Source: Paramecium tetraurelia
Taxonomy: Eukaryota; Ciliophora; Oligohymenophorea; Peniculida; Parameciidae
Direction of reading: 5' to 3'
DNA: 64,000 nt
NCBI RefSeq assembly: GCF_000165425.1
Contig: NW_001799089.1
Coordinates: 253,496-317,495 of the forward strand
Part shown: in pieces, positions 23,097 through 35,250 of the stretch
How positions within the stretch are numbered: the first letter of the stretch is position 1
Layout: each line of letters opens with the position of its first letter
The notes under the pieces: model-generated
Seen by the model: only the letters and a program-made list of their open reading frames with translations
Databases searched by the model: none
What the model was told of the DNA's origin: nothing
Program-made: the position numbers and the translations under genes

Positions 23097-23944
23097 TCAA
23101 TTAAGTTTGACTTCTTAGATGAATGGCCAATTTTTCCCAGTAATCCAAAAAGTTTGTGTTTTTTAATTGAATGCAATTCCATTCAGACATCCGTCTGGCC
23201 TGTTTGCTTCGTTGACGAGATTTGCGAAGTTATACTTTGCCAAAACTTTGCCTTTGTCAAGATCTATAGCATAGATATGTGTTTTTCCATATTAATTTGC
23301 ATATAATATTCCATTTGCATATTCTAATTCATTGAGATATTCCGTAGGAATTGTAACATGTAATATTTAAATTGATTTCAACAATTCAAAATCTTCATTA
23401 AGAATATGTATTTTGCTTGTTCCATCAGAAATAAGTATTTAAGTTTCTCCATTCTAAACTCGATGAGTTAACCCCCAACCTTCCTTTATGGATGGATGTA
23501 AATCAATCTATCCTATGTATTATAGATCTTCCTTTTCATATACCATTCTAGGAGTATTATTAATGAATACATTTTTCTCTCCAACCAAGTTAATTAATAG
23601 ACTTTGTTATTTATAATATCGCATCCTTCTCCAAAGTACTTATCGTCTAAATTTTATCTATTTTAAAGTTTATTAACATTCTTGAGATTAAAATAATGTA
23701 TTCCACTCTTTTTGTAAAGTCCTGCTGACTCTAATATGGTATCTTCATTCAAAAATGTGAATCCCTAACAATTTTATAAAATATGTACCTATGTATATTA
23801 AGGATTGTTTGTATTATCTCTGTATATTCGTTTTAAGTATTAGTAGCTGCCTGTTGGCTTATTTTGAAGAAATTTTCCTTCAATTCCCAATTGCGAGTTA
23901 GCTGATGTAATCATAATAATCAGGGCTATCATTCTTTTGATCAT
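23097..23944 (-). CDS. Glutaminyl-peptide cyclotransferase (plant-type glutaminyl cyclase), 266 aa
   Basis: Converts N-terminal Gln to pyroglutamate on secreted proteins. A signal peptide (MIKRMIALIIMITSANS) leads into a beta-propeller-type sequence: GFTFLNEDTILESAGLY, KYFGEGCDI, YQLTWLERK, GWGLTHRV, LISDGTSKIHIL and LNELEYANGILYAN, ending with RPDGCLNGIAF and FWITGKNWPFIQEV. These blocks, notably GEG, YQLTW, SDGT and NELE, are those of the plant/bacterial type QC (Pfam PF05096). Two introns (24 and 23 nt) restore frame. Convergent with the MORN gene. Confidence 0.88.
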
Positions 23945-23979
23945 TGTAATAAAATAATTTTAAGAAAAAATCTAAGAAA

Positions 23980-26606
23980 TCAATACTCCTTATCCCAATT
24001 AGGATCACGAGCCTTTTCAGGTTTGTAAACATTCTAAGCAGTGGCAAGATCATTCTAGTCTACTAATTACAAAATACTTTTATTTCTTCGGTAATCAATT
24101 TACCGACTTGGATAGCCTTTTAAATATCTTTATCGCTATGTAATTTATTTTTAGGTGGTAAATAAGGAGGTTTCAATTCTCTATTGATTAAAAGATCCTA
24201 TTATATAAATTTATTGATACATAATCGAATCTTTCAAAAAAAGAGTTATTTTTTAAACTAGCATAAGATGATCCTAGTCTAAGCTCTGGAGTCTTACTAA
24301 GCAATTACTCAATTAATTTCTTAGCTTTTCTATCCTTCAATACTGATGGAAATGTTAATTATTTCTTTTAAATTTCTTCATAAATTTCATATCTAATATA
24401 TGATTTATAAACAAATTTACGGATCGTCTGCATCTTCAGCATACGGAACATTTCCACACATGAATTCATACAAACAGATTCCGATAGACCATAGATCTAC
24501 TGAGTAAGTGTATCCCTTGCCAGTTAATATTTCTGGTGCCATGTAATGTGGAGTTCCAATAATTGTGTATGTTCTCCCATTTTTACTCTTTAAATTTTTT
24601 GCAGTCCCTAAATCAATCAATTTCATGAATCCCTAAGATTTATAAACTTGGTGATAATACTTTTTCATCAATCATAATGTTTTCTGGTTTAATATCTCTA
24701 TATATGATATTATTCAAGTGTAAATATTCCATGCACAAAATCAATGATCCAATATAGAATTGAGAATCATAAGTGTTAAGCAATCCAATGTCTCTGATTA
24801 CATCGAAAAGTTCCATTCCTCTAATGTACTCTTCTAAGAAGTAAATATAAGTATTGTCTTTGAAACTTCGAGCAAAATGCATTATTAATGGAAAGTTAAC
24901 AGTTTCCAAAGCTATTTTTTCTTATGCCAAGTGCTTTTCAAGATTTTATTCAATAATTTATGCCTTTGAGATACATTTCAAAGCATATGTCTTTTTATCC
25001 ATTTTATTATGAACCAAATAAACATTACCGAATTATCCTTAGCCTAATTTCTTCACATAAATCAATTGATCCAATTAAAAATGCTTAAAAACATCTTATT
25101 TTTGACCTTCCTCTTTCTTTATAAACCGATCATGAGCTTTTTCGTTCTTAGCAAAGATTTATTCTAAAGAACCTCCAATGATCTCAAAGAACTATTTAAA
25201 CGTTATTGTTGCTATCATTCCTTCATCTTTCATTATCACTGGCTCTCCTAATTTAACATTTTCTCCTTAATCTAAAAATTTATCACCAAACATTTATCCT
25301 TTCTCCAATATTTCCTTTCCATATTTAATTGAACCTTATAACACAATAATAATCTCTCTGCAAGCTTAGCCTTTCTCTATGATTACTTCTTCACTTTTCT
25401 TTTGTGTCTGTTACATATTGCTGACGATTCTTTCTACTTGCAATTTAGTCAATTTATTGAGAATAGCATGTCTTTCAAAAGCCCATCTTTAAAGATTGCT
25501 GTACATAATCAATTGTATCTTATCTCCCAATATTCTAGTTAAGTCATCTCTTGCTAAAGCCAAAACTGTAGCATCCTCTTTTATAGCCTTTGCAGTAGCC
25601 CCTCTAACCGAATTCTATTGTAATGCTTATTCTCCCAAAGAGTCTCCTGCCTTCATTATTCTTATTTCTTTCCCTCCTCTAGATATCTATATTTCTCCTT
25701 TCTTAATTATAAAGAAAGAGTCAGCTTGATCTCCTTCATTAACTATAATTTCTCCAGCTTTAAAATTTAAATTTATCAATGCTGATGGTATTGCTGCTTT
25801 TTAATCATCAGTCAGTGATTCTATTTGTAAAATGATTATGTACCAAAAAACTGCACTTTATTTATGAATTCCTTATTCTAATCATAATCTTTTTACGAAA
25901 TCGATTCTATTGCCTTTCTGACTGTATTTCTATCAATTGCCCAAAAAGCACAATCTAAAAATAAATTTATTTTTACCTCCTATTGCCTTAACAGAAGCAG
26001 ATCTTGGCGCATTATATAATAAGGCTAATTCTCCAAAGGCTTCACCACTTTTTAACGTTTTTTTTAATTCATTATTGATTATAATCTAGCACTGTCCACG
26101 TTCAATTAAGAAGTATGAACTTGCCTTATCCCCTTGCTTAAAAACCATTTCACCATCATGAACTGTGCAATAAAACATTTTCTCAATGACCTTCACTCTT
26201 ATCTACTAAAAAATAGTGTTTATACTTGTCATCGGGTTGTAATTACCCAAAAATAAAGCTATTACCAAAAGCATTCAAAAGTAATTGAAAATCAAATGGG
26301 CTTTTGACTTTTTCCTATTTTTGGACATTCTCATAAATGACTTCTTGATCAATGACCGCAGCTATTTTGGCCATCTTCTTCTGCTCTTTTCTTTTTGGCT
26401 AAGAAATATTGAATCCTCAAATATACTTCATTCTCTTATTTTGCCTAATCTATTTCTTGAGCCGGCTCCTCTTATTTCTCAGGCACTTGAGTCTTCACTT
26501 CCTCCGGCTTAGGAGGTTGCATCTATTAGATAGGAGGAGGCTAGGAAGTAGTAACCTCTAAATCATTTTTATCATTAATTGGATTTTACCGACAAATGTT
26601 TCCCAT
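23980..26606 (-). CDS. cGMP-dependent-type protein kinase (PKG) with several cyclic-nucleotide domains
   Basis: Starts MGNICRQNPIN, again an N-acylation context. At least three cyclic-nucleotide-binding domains follow, with phosphate-cassette motifs FGELALLYNAPRSASV and LGEQALQQNSVRGATA. The kinase domain has KKLGQGQFGNVYLV, catalytic loop IIYRDIKPENIMID, LIDLGTAKNL (DLG instead of DFG), and IGTPHYMAPEILTGKGY. The C-terminus reads RDPNWDKEY, an AGC-type tail. Introns include one of 28 nt removing a short block, 26225-26246 (22 nt, AAG end), a 22-nt and several TAG introns. cGMP versus cAMP selectivity cannot be read with certainty; PKG is preferred because regulatory and catalytic parts share one chain. 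Only ~35 bp from the cyclase gene. Confidence 0.87.
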
Positions 26607-26890
26607 TAATGTTAATATTTATTTATTAATAAAATAAAGGAAAATAAATTTATAATTAATCCAACATCAGAAAAGCAAATTTATTGGATAAAAGTAACAA
26701 ACTTCTACACAATTAAATGATATTTTTAATCGAAGAAATGCTTATGCCTTTATGAGATGCATCTAATAAAATGGCATGGTTATTAATCATTCATTTATAA
26801 AGATTTAAAGTCGTAATAAAGCTTAGTTGGCTCATATTTAATTAAATAAATTGATTGAGTAATATACTGGGTATGAATATTGTTCATTAT
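26607..26890. other. Intergenic region
   Basis: ~280 bp AT-rich spacer upstream of the PKG gene. No ORF or RNA gene seen. Confidence 0.5.
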
Positions 26891-27289
26891 TCATGATTAT
26901 ATTGTTTCATCTGAAAAATTCCATTGATTTAAATCGCTCCAATTTTCACTCTGTTTTCTTTTAACATTAGAAGTCTTCTTTATAACAATTCTAGCTGATT
27001 GTGGGAATTCAGCTAATGTTACAAATCTTCTCACTTTATTTTTTAGTTAACACTATCCATTCTAAATTGGGTACATCGTTCGGTTTACATTAGTTTTAGC
27101 TCTATAGGTCTAATTGTGACATTTATTTAAATCTTTTAATTCCATTTTGGCCAACCTAATTTTCATATATTTTTAAAAAAGGTTTTCTCTAGGTTTGTTT
27201 CTCTCAGGCTAGTTTGATAGCATAGTTAAGGGCTAAGAATTCTATTATTAGAATTCAAATGAGTTTTTATGTAAGCATAATGAGAACAT
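26891..27289 (-). CDS. Hypothetical basic protein, 132 aa
   Basis: Intronless code-6 ORF, ATG 27289 to TGA 26891-26893. It reads MFSLCLHKNSFEFQQQNSQP at the start and is rich in Lys, Arg, Gln and Asn, with RRFVTLAEFPQSARIVIKK in the middle. No recognisable fold or membrane segment. The protein-like composition and length argue for a real gene. Confidence 0.5.
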
Positions 27290-27474
27290 TGTCAAAAAGT
27301 TTAGATAAATTGAAAAAAATAAGAAATTTATTATCTGAAAAACGTGTAATATGAACTTTTAGTCAATTAGAATACATTATTAATGATAATAATGAAAATT
27401 AAATATGATTTTATTGATAAAGAGTAGATATTTATTTAATTCCCTTACATTTTTAATATTATTTAATTATTAAA

Positions 27475-28075
27475 ATGCTGCCATAGTTAAAACTCATCTC
27501 ATTAATTGTAAGAGTATTTGCGAGACCAATCATTACAAGCAGAAAAGAAGTGTCAATCGAGAAGGTCCTGATGAGCAAACAAAGATTTTTGACTCAATAA
27601 ATATAAAATTTAGGAAATTATTATTATTACACTGATGTATAGAGATTATGAAAGATAGTAAAAAATTGATAGAATGTATTTGAATTAAAATTTGCACGAT
27701 GAATATGATAAATTAAATGATGAAGATGCTCTAAAATTGGTTATTTTAATTACTATTATCTTGTAGGGCACAGAATTTTTATTAGAAATGATAATATATA
27801 CCATTTTGATACTAGTCTCCTTATTTGAAATATACAAAACTTATTTTGAATAATAAGAAAGATTATAAAATATGAATAATACAATTAAAGTAATTTTTAT
27901 GTTAAAATAGAATTTATAATAATAAATTAAAGTTATTAAAGAATTGAAATTGAAAGACTTGAATAATCTTTCGAGAGTTTATGAAATTTACGAAGCAAAT
28001 CTTAAGTCATTTCAAATTAAATAAGAAAAAGCATTGTAGTAAGTCTCCTCAGTCAGATAAGTAAATTTATTTTGA
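27475..28075 (+). CDS. OPA3: OPA3-family mitochondrial protein, ~176 aa
   Basis: OPA3 proteins sit on or in mitochondria and affect lipid and shape homeostasis. The N-terminus LPQLKLISLIVRVFARPI is the family's hydrophobic/amphipathic start. After a 22-nt intron it reads DRMYLNQNLH, then LNDEDALKL; removing a 27-nt intron gives GTEFLLEMIIYTILILVSLFE, which matches the LNEEAAxELGAExLGE block and membrane helix of OPA3. A coiled-coil ERLQNMNNTIKNLQQQIKVI follows, as in the family. Stop TGA 28073-28075. Confidence 0.8.
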
Positions 28076-28197
28076 TAATATAAGCTTTATCTTGAGAATT
28101 TAAAAAAGGACAATCAAAATTGTTGATTGTATTTAGATGTAATAAATTTGATATCATAAACAAAATGATTTTTTTCAAAATTTGATAGTTGAATTCA

Positions 28198-29509
28198 TCA
28201 TCCTTTCTTCTGTAAGGTATCTGAGTCTTCTATTTTTTTACAAATCAAATGAAAATCTCTGAGTTTATTATCATAATAATGGTTGTATGACTTACTGTTC
28301 TTAGGACTAGCAGTATTCCTCTGCTTTAGTTCTTTGATTGTTTAATTTTCCTATTGGATCACTTAGTATAATTGATATGATTACATTTGATGAAATCTCT
28401 TAATTTATAGAAATACTTCTTTCTATGTTCAGCATTTGTATCTATTCCTGAATGTCCAATGTTTTCTACTTCCCAATGTTCATATAGTCGTTAACAATTA
28501 TTTGCTAATAACTTTGCCTATGTAAAATCGATTATTTCGTCTTCTAAACCATGCATGATGAAAACTGGGCATGTAACATTTTAGATTCTATCAACATTAG
28601 GAAAAATATCATAGAATGGAGTTGATTTCAATTTATTATTTACAACCCTCAATCCAGAACTTAAACCTGAGTGAACAACTAGGCCACCAACTGGAAATTC
28701 ATTATCAGAAACTAGCATAACACTAGGTCCAGATCCTATACTATAACCATAAACAATTATTTTTGTCGGATCAAATTTTAATTAAGTGACTAAAAAATCA
28801 TATGCCACTTAAATATTATTAATGATATTGAGATCGGTGCATTTACCTTAAGATAGTCCATAACCTGAATATTCGTATGCAAAGACATTGATTCTCAAGT
28901 TCGTACACAAATCTAGTATTATATTCATTTCAAGTTACCAATTAATGTATCAATCATATAACCCAAATCGCTTGCATTCCCATGGCTAAATAATATCACC
29001 ATATCACTCAATGGAAAAGTACTTTTGACATAAAGTGATGCTATTCTATGTCCTTTTCTGCCTTTTAAAAAATATCCAGTCAATTCTAAATTTTCTTGCT
29101 TTGGTATTATTATCTCTTTTCCATTCTCATCAATTAAATAAAAATCATGAGTCGGATATATAGGACTTATTAAATTAAATTTGACTATTACTCCTCGCGT
29201 GTAGGACTAGTACTTCCACTTGAAAATTGCATTAGTTCTTCTGCTAAATCGATCAAACCTAATGAGTTTATATTTTCATCATCATAGGATTTTGATTTCT
29301 ATCTTATTTCTGGATTAGCATTCAATTTATTTTAACGAATAAGAAGTTTTATTTGTGCTTTAAGTTGTATTATCTTCCAATCTTTATTTTAAAGCATAGC
29401 TAACTTTTGGTGGTTGAAAGGCAATGTTTTTTAATATTTTTTATCTTAAACCACAAAAACTTAGTGATTAAAATATCCCTACTGTTAGAGAAGACTTTAG
29501 ATTTGACAT
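28198..29509 (-). CDS. ABHD17-like serine hydrolase (depalmitoylase family)
   Basis: Alpha/beta-hydrolase of the ABHD17/FAM108 group, which remove palmitate from membrane proteins. The N-terminus has ILKNIAFQPPKVSYAL, matching the KLAFLPPxPTY block. Core motifs: MVILFSHGNASDLGYM, FAYEYSGYGLSQGKCTD, nucleophile elbow VYGYSIGSGPSVM (GxSxG), acid region FIMHGLEDEIIDF and the late His in ENIGHSGID. AAG-ending introns at 28362-28384 (23 nt) and 29166-29191 (26 nt) restore frame; a 34-nt AAG intron near 29300 is likely. The tail reads SYNHYYDNKLRDFHL and ends KKG. The N-terminus lacks the Cys-rich palmitoyl cluster seen in mammals. Confidence 0.82.
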
Positions 29510-29810
29510 AGCAAATTTTTGTATATATAAATTTTGATTAATCATTTGAAACAATTTCTTCTAATATCATTAAGAAAAACTTTCATATAATTGATATAGA
29601 TGAAAAATTTTTGCGATAGCCTTTTTAATAAGATTTAATTAATTGTTTAATCCCTTTTAACATCCAATAGAAGAATGAATAAAATTATTATTTTAGTAAA
29701 TAATCATAAAAAGTGGAAATAAAATTGAGACAATTGTTTTAGATATGTTCATTAATTTAGCAGTTAACAAATATAAAGGTGGCAATCTTTTTCCCTTGTT
29801 ACAATAATAA

Positions 29811-29842
29811 CTTGAGGACGAATAGTCCTCTGGCAACTCAAG
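29811..29842. ncRNA. Candidate structured RNA/hairpin
   Basis: GAGGAC (29814-29819) pairs with GTCCTC (29825-29830) around a 5-nt loop, and CTTGAG (29811-29816) can alternatively pair with CTCAAG (29837-29842). The GC content is well above the surrounding DNA. Class and strand unknown; it could also be a cruciform or chance. Confidence 0.2.
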
Positions 29843-30046
29843 CCAAATTATAAGTCAAAATAAGAAAAATTCAACCTTTCTCCTTAAGCCTAATCAACTT
29901 GAATTGTTAGAATTACGTATAGAAATTATTTTTATACTTGAATTACATTATGAGAAAATAATTATTAAAGTATTCAAAAATAATTAAATTTTTCAAAGAA
30001 TATTAAAACTCAACTAACTAGTTTAAAAAATCACCTAAAAAAATAA

Positions 30047-30337
30047 ATGTCAAAAAAATAAGACTTTAAGTATTCATCAAATTCACTAATAGAAAATAAT
30101 TATTCTCAATTTAATATTATTGATTTCATATAGAGAGATTAAATTTAATAAAACAAAGATTATTATCTATTTTATTGTTTATAAATTCAAAAATAACTAA
30201 ATAATTAGGGTATTAATTTAAGAGTTTTCCTATTTTAGTTATTTTTTATCATTCTACGTTCTTTATTGCAATTTTTAATATTTTCAGATATATAAGTATT
30301 AGTTGAGTCAATGGAAAATCAAATATTAATTGGTTGA
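30047..30337 (+). CDS. Possible small ORF, 96 aa
   Basis: Uninterrupted code-6 ORF reading MSKKQDFKYSSNSLIENNYS at the start and a hydrophobic segment LRVFLFQLFFIILRSLLQFL later. The composition is protein-like with one potential membrane helix, but a 97-codon ORF with one stop codon in use is not improbable by chance. No family recognised. Confidence 0.3.
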
Positions 30338-30865
30338 ATAATTCTTCAGATATTTTATACATTCTTTTAATTTCATTGTCAGACGATTTTGAAGTTTTTC
30401 TTTATTAGCAAATCTCAAATTGATTTTAATTCATTTAAGGATATTTTAAATAAGTTTTATCTTATTAAGAAATAAATATTATAATAATTTTAAAGAACAA
30501 TATTCGATTTATTTTAGATTATTCTAGATTATTTTATGGCCTAATCGCAAATAGAGCTAGAACCAAATCTAAATACAAAATTATTATTATTTTGCATATA
30601 TATAACAAGTTGAACAGTGAATAGTTACTTTAAAAACAACTAAAACCAAGATTAAAAAAAATGTAAACAGTACAAGAAAAATTTGTAATAAACTATTTTA
30701 TGATTAAATAGTAACATAAATTGTTTGGCCGATTTATAATAACATTTTGGAAGTCATTTAAATTTATATTTAATGTAATAGTACTTTAAAATTCACATTC
30801 AGTTTAAGTTCTTTTATTATAATTATTTTTATTTAGAACATTTATCATTATTTTATTAATAAATA

Positions 30866-31486
30866 TCACATATATACAAACAGATCGTCTTCTGTACTAT
30901 CATCTTTATTTTAAACCATATTTATTCCTTTATATTGAGATAAAATTTACATCAATGAAATTAAACTCTCCTTAAGCTCTTAAGAATTCATCGGTATGAA
31001 CTCATCTTATCTGAGCGATATTTTATGTTATTGTCCCAAACGAGGTGTTTTCACCCTTTAAATCAATTTTTAGAGATAGTTTAATTCAGTTGTTTAAATA
31101 GTTTAGACTATAGTTTCAGTTTTGTTAATTATTGGAGGAGAATGACAACATTGTTTATCTGATTTCTCTGATTTAATTCGGCTTGTTCGATTACCCCTTA
31201 TCTTTGGAGAGGCTTTGTGTCTATCAACTGACTTAAAGTTTAAGTCATATTGTAACGACGGCAAAATAAATTTGGAAGGTCTTTTCCTATCTTGAGAAGA
31301 CCCAAAAACAACAGAATTTTTATTTGCAGAAGCCTTCATAGTGTTATTAATTTTGCATGCCAAAGAAAAATGGTTTTGATGCAAATTGTTTAATTTGAAC
31401 CTTTAAAAATTAGGAGATGCATCATATCTATCGTTTTCAATAGTTTTAGTCACCTATATGGATTCTATGATGGGTACATATATCAT
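30866..31486 (-). CDS. Hypothetical basic protein, 206 aa
   Basis: Intronless code-6 ORF from ATG 31486 to TGA 30866-30868. It contains NSVVFGSSQDRKRPSKFILP and ASPKIRGNRTSRIKSEKSD, a Ser/Lys/Arg-rich likely disordered region, and VKTPRLGQQHKISL later. The end reads NMVQNKDDSTEDDLFVYM, acidic. No domain is recognised; basic motifs suggest a cytoskeletal or nuclear substrate protein, but that is guesswork. Confidence 0.55.
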
Positions 31487-31586
31487 TATTAAATTTTATA
31501 ATATATTTTAAGTTGATGATATCACTTTCTTTTCGTATTTTTGAAATGTAGAATAATTATAAATTGATTATCAAATAAAATATTTA

Positions 31587-33179
31587 TCATTAACAAGTTT
31601 TTAAAAGTCTCAAGTGTTCCTCCTTTATTTTCATAAACTTATCGTTAAATGAATTGAGCATATTAGTTAAATGTTTGATTTATTCATTTTGTTATGCAAT
31701 GTGCTAAGCAGATTGGTTATCATTTATTAAAATAGTCTTTGATTCTAATTGTTTAATTTTATCTTCAGATCTCTCATTAAGTTATTTCCAAGCTTTTATC
31801 TATTGATCTTGGTTTTTTATTTTTTCTTTTAAAATATCTATTTCCTTTTTATAATTCTCTTCCTGAATTAACATACTCATATGTAAAGCATAGTATTAAT
31901 CATTAGTTTAGTTTAAATCTTGAGCGAGGTTGATTTGATCATTTGTATTCATTCTAGAATCCGGTCTCAAATCAGTAGCTTCAAAGGAATTCAATCTGGA
32001 CTCTCTTCTTGAGGCTTCTCTAATTTTTTCATTCAAACAAGCTTCCTTCTAATGGAATTCATGATTGAGTTCATTAATTTTTGATTAGAGTTATTGAACA
32101 TCAGATTCAAGTTATAAAGTTCTTTTTTTTTCATTTTAGAATGAATTAAATATTTCCTAAAAGGAGGTTTGCAATTTATTTAATTATCTATCCTTATCTT
32201 CTATCAGTTTAGTATAATATAATTTTTATTATGATAATTTTTCTTTGGCTTGTTCATATTTTTACTCCTATTTTATGTATTGCATGATTTTAAGTTTCAA
32301 TTATTCATTTTCCAATCGAGTATTATCTTTCAACAAATTTGCCTCCTTTATTAAACTTTATTAAGACTAAACTTTGATTTCTAATTCTCTAGTTTTAGAT
32401 TAACTTGACCATAACTATTTATTTAAATCTTCTAATTCTTTAATTTTCTCTTCATTGAATGAGGATTTTCTCTCTAAAATTGATAATAAATACAAAAGTA
32501 ATACCATGTGATTCCAACATGACAATATGTTCAGCTTTTTCTTTGTTTTCCTAATCCAATTTTTTTATTGACATCTTTTATTCAATGATTTCATTCATCA
32601 ATACTTAATGTTAATGAACTAATTTTTGATTTTCTGTTTCTAATTCATCTATTTTATCTAATAAACTTTTATCTTCAGATTATGTAAATGGTTCAACCAA
32701 TGTTTATAAATATTAAGAAATTAATTCCTGTTTTTTTTCTGGTAATTACAAGACTGGCACAAAAAAATCGTCTTAGAAATCGCTCTATAAAATTAGCTAA
32801 AAGAAATAAAATTATTTAACAACTTAGCATATGACTCCAAATAGTTTTAAAATTTAAGTCTCATTTCTATCTTTTGCTATTTCCATAACATTAATCTCTA
32901 ATTATTTGTGTGTATAATCTGTTAATTTGTCAACTATCAATTTCAATCTAGACATATTAAGTGCCCAATTATCTGTGTAGGCTTAATTTTCTAAGACCTA
33001 AGTAATTTTGATTTAAATTTTACATGGAAAGTAGATCCAAAATGATCTGTATTAATGTGATTTAAAATTTATATGAATAGAGTACCATCCACATATTCTC
33101 TAAAACCTGTATGGTATTTTAAAAAGCTTATCTTGTTCATCCAATCTACTATTGCTGACTAAAGTTCTTAGTTTTACAT
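31587..33179 (-). CDS. Hook-like coiled-coil protein with N-terminal calponin-homology-type domain
   Basis: Starts MQNQELQSAIVDWMNKISFL. The first ~150 residues follow the Hook domain: GFREYVDGTLFIQILNHIN, then after a 26-nt intron AYTDNWALNMSRLKLIVDKL and DYTHKQLEIN, matching the DNWRLKISNLKKILxGIxDYNHE block. The rest is long coiled coil (LLDKIDELETENQKLV; DILKEKIKNQDQQIKAWKQL; TNMLNSFNDKFMKIKEEHLR), as in Hook adaptors linking cargo to dynein. Further introns of 27 and ~30 nt. TGA 31587-31589. The C-terminal cargo domain is short compared with animal Hook proteins. Confidence 0.72.
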
Positions 33180-33327
33180 TATTTTTTTAATTAAAATAAA
33201 TTAAATTTAATATGCGGGGATTCTTCACATTTGCTAAATCGTTTATCAGCTTCTCCTCTGTAAAAACTCAACAAATGAAAGTTTCAATTAGATTGTAAGC
33301 ATAATTTTGATTTGAATTTAGAGTCAA

Positions 33328-33495
33328 TCAATCAATTAATTGCTAATTGAGATTGAGTTCCACTTTAACAGCACTTAGAATGGCTAATCTATATGGAATT
33401 TGGTAAAAGTCTTCAATGTAGGAAGTTGATGATGGTAATAATGCCTAAATACTTAGAATCCGAATTAGATATCCACATTTCTCAGCTTATGTCAT
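33328..33495 (-). CDS. Small ORF whose frame continues past two TGA codons
   Basis: ATG 33495 opens MTQAEKCGYLIRILSIQALL and then SYIEDFYQIPYRLAILSAVK, ending at TGA 33328-33330. The same frame remains protein-like afterwards (LTLNSNQNYAYNLIETFIC) to a second TGA at 33268-33270, then VFTEEKLINDLANVKNPRIL up to the Hook start. No intron I tried removes either TGA. It may be a decayed gene, a gene with sequence errors, or chance. No family recognised. Confidence 0.3.
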
Positions 33496-33755
33496 TGTCT
33501 CTAAAAGCAGAACAACAAACCATACAAACCAACATTTGATTATATTATACATTAATAATAAAAAGATCAATATTTACATTTATTCTGTTGCAATTTGTTT
33601 AAAGAAGTCAAATCTAGAAATCAGGGTTAATCTGATTAATAAATGATTAGAGTTATTCTTTAAAATTAATTCATTGATCAAGGGGATTTTAAGTAAGGAG
33701 TAGAATGCTGTTAGTATATTAATTATGCTTAGGATAAAAGTTAATAAATATTATA

Positions 33756-34259
33756 ATGAAGTAATTTATTTGGGAAATAATATAATTTGAAAGGAAGTTA
33801 GAATATTGTCGTTAAGATTTAGCACTTGATTAAGGATTTTCCATCGAATTTTTTCCAGAAACTATCACATATTTAGGATTAAAGTAGTTATTCCATAGAG
33901 AAATGAAAGGATTTTTCAATAGGTATGATTCTGATCGAGATGGAAAATTATCATTCAACGATATTTAATAATTTGTCTAGCCACGATAACTAGAGTATTA
34001 GTGCTTTATAAAGAAAGGTGGAAATTACAATCGATTGATTGAGTTAATTGAAATAGCTGAAGAATATGAGAATTATTTGATAGACAATATTGAGACCTTG
34101 GAATTTTAGGAAAATAATTAGATTTCAATAAAATAATTTTTAAGTTCTAAATTTAAACAACCAACTGAAAAAGACATATGGTTTTTGAATCAAAGATTTG
34201 AATGCTATACAATTGAGGAGTTTTTGGGATATTTTGAATAGTATAAAAAAGCTAATTGA
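33756..34259 (+). CDS. EF-hand-like protein, 167 aa
   Basis: Intronless ORF, ATG 33756 to TGA 34257-34259. It opens MKQFIWEIIQFERKLEYCRQ. At about residue 55-70 it carries FFNRYDSDRDGKLSFNDIQ, a canonical calcium-binding EF-hand loop D-x-D-x-D-G-x-L-x-F-x-D. Two more helix-loop-helix stretches follow, including ISIKQFLSSKF and CYTIEEFLGYF, whose loops lack the usual acidic residues. Likely a calcium-sensing or structural EF-hand protein. Next gene starts 33 bp downstream on the same strand. Confidence 0.7.
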
Positions 34260-34292
34260 CTCAAATTTTATATATATAATAAATATTTATCT

Positions 34293-35225
34293 ATGAATAC
34301 TTAAGATGAAATACTTTTGTTAAAGAAGTGCATTTGTGAATTTTTAAATAAGTTACTCCCCACAATTAAGGATCCGTTAATTTTAACAAGATAAAGACTA
34401 AGCTAATTTAAAACTGTCCTCTTAGATGAATTGAAAACTATACAAGATGTGTATTATTATGTTCAAACACTTTAATTTCAAGATGGAATGATCATCAGAA
34501 CTGATACAAAGATCGAGCATTAAAGAAATCCATCAGGAGCTAATTAAGACTATATGAGTTTAAATTCAAACCCATCACTACAAGAAAAGAGAACCAATCC
34601 CCCCTTTGGGTTGAATAAAGGATAAGATCCTCAATTGCCAAATGCTGGAAATGCAATAAATATGAAAACTAACAATACAACAACACTCAATTAACAAAAT
34701 CAGATTGTTGAAGATTAATAAGAAATACCTAAGTTAGGCAAAGATATCTTTTTTAAAAGACCATCAACAAGAAAGCTATCTATTAAGACTAAAGATGTAA
34801 AGGTCTAAGAAAATAATTATAAACCGATTGATGAAATCTAGAAAGTGAATGTTTACGGATAAAAGGCAGATACTTTTAGTGTGTTAAATAATTATAGCAA
34901 GAGAACCCCATTTTTTGATAAAGAGACCTTGTTAAATGAAATCAAGGAGAGCGAAAAGATTATTCGTAAAAACACTACTACTTTGAATGCAGTTTATAGC
35001 AGGAGCTTTGAAATTTTAACTGGTGACAAAGAATAAAATACAGAATAACTAAACAGTATTCAACAAGATTTACGCGCACAATAGGATTTAAGAGAATTGC
35101 AAAATGCCTAAAGGAATGCCACATTGAAAGGGTATTCGATTTATGCTAAGAAGGATAAGGATATTGCTAAATAGAGAATGGATGAAATTGCATAAATTAA
35201 CGATAAGAAGAAACTATATTTTTGA
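34293..35225 (+). CDS. Hypothetical protein, 310 aa
   Basis: Intronless code-6 ORF, ATG 34293, TGA 35223-35225. N-terminal 70 residues are helical (MNTQDEILLLKKCICEFLNK; LLDELKTIQDVYYYVQTLQF). The middle is Asn/Gln/Pro-rich, and the C-terminal 110 residues form a likely coiled coil (TLLNEIKESEKIIRKNTTTL; LRAQQDLRELQNAQRNATL). No domain recognised. Tightly packed between the EF-hand gene and a transporter gene (25 bp). Confidence 0.6.
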
Positions 35226-35250
35226 TGAATATATTTAAATATATAGATTA

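Larger units (their letters stand above)
29510..30865. other. Sparse region, ~1.35 kb
   Basis: Longest gene-poor stretch of the window, very AT-rich. It holds a GC-richer hairpin candidate (29811-29842) and one 97-codon ORF (30047-30337). I saw no tRNA, snRNA or telomerase RNA motif. Confidence 0.5.
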
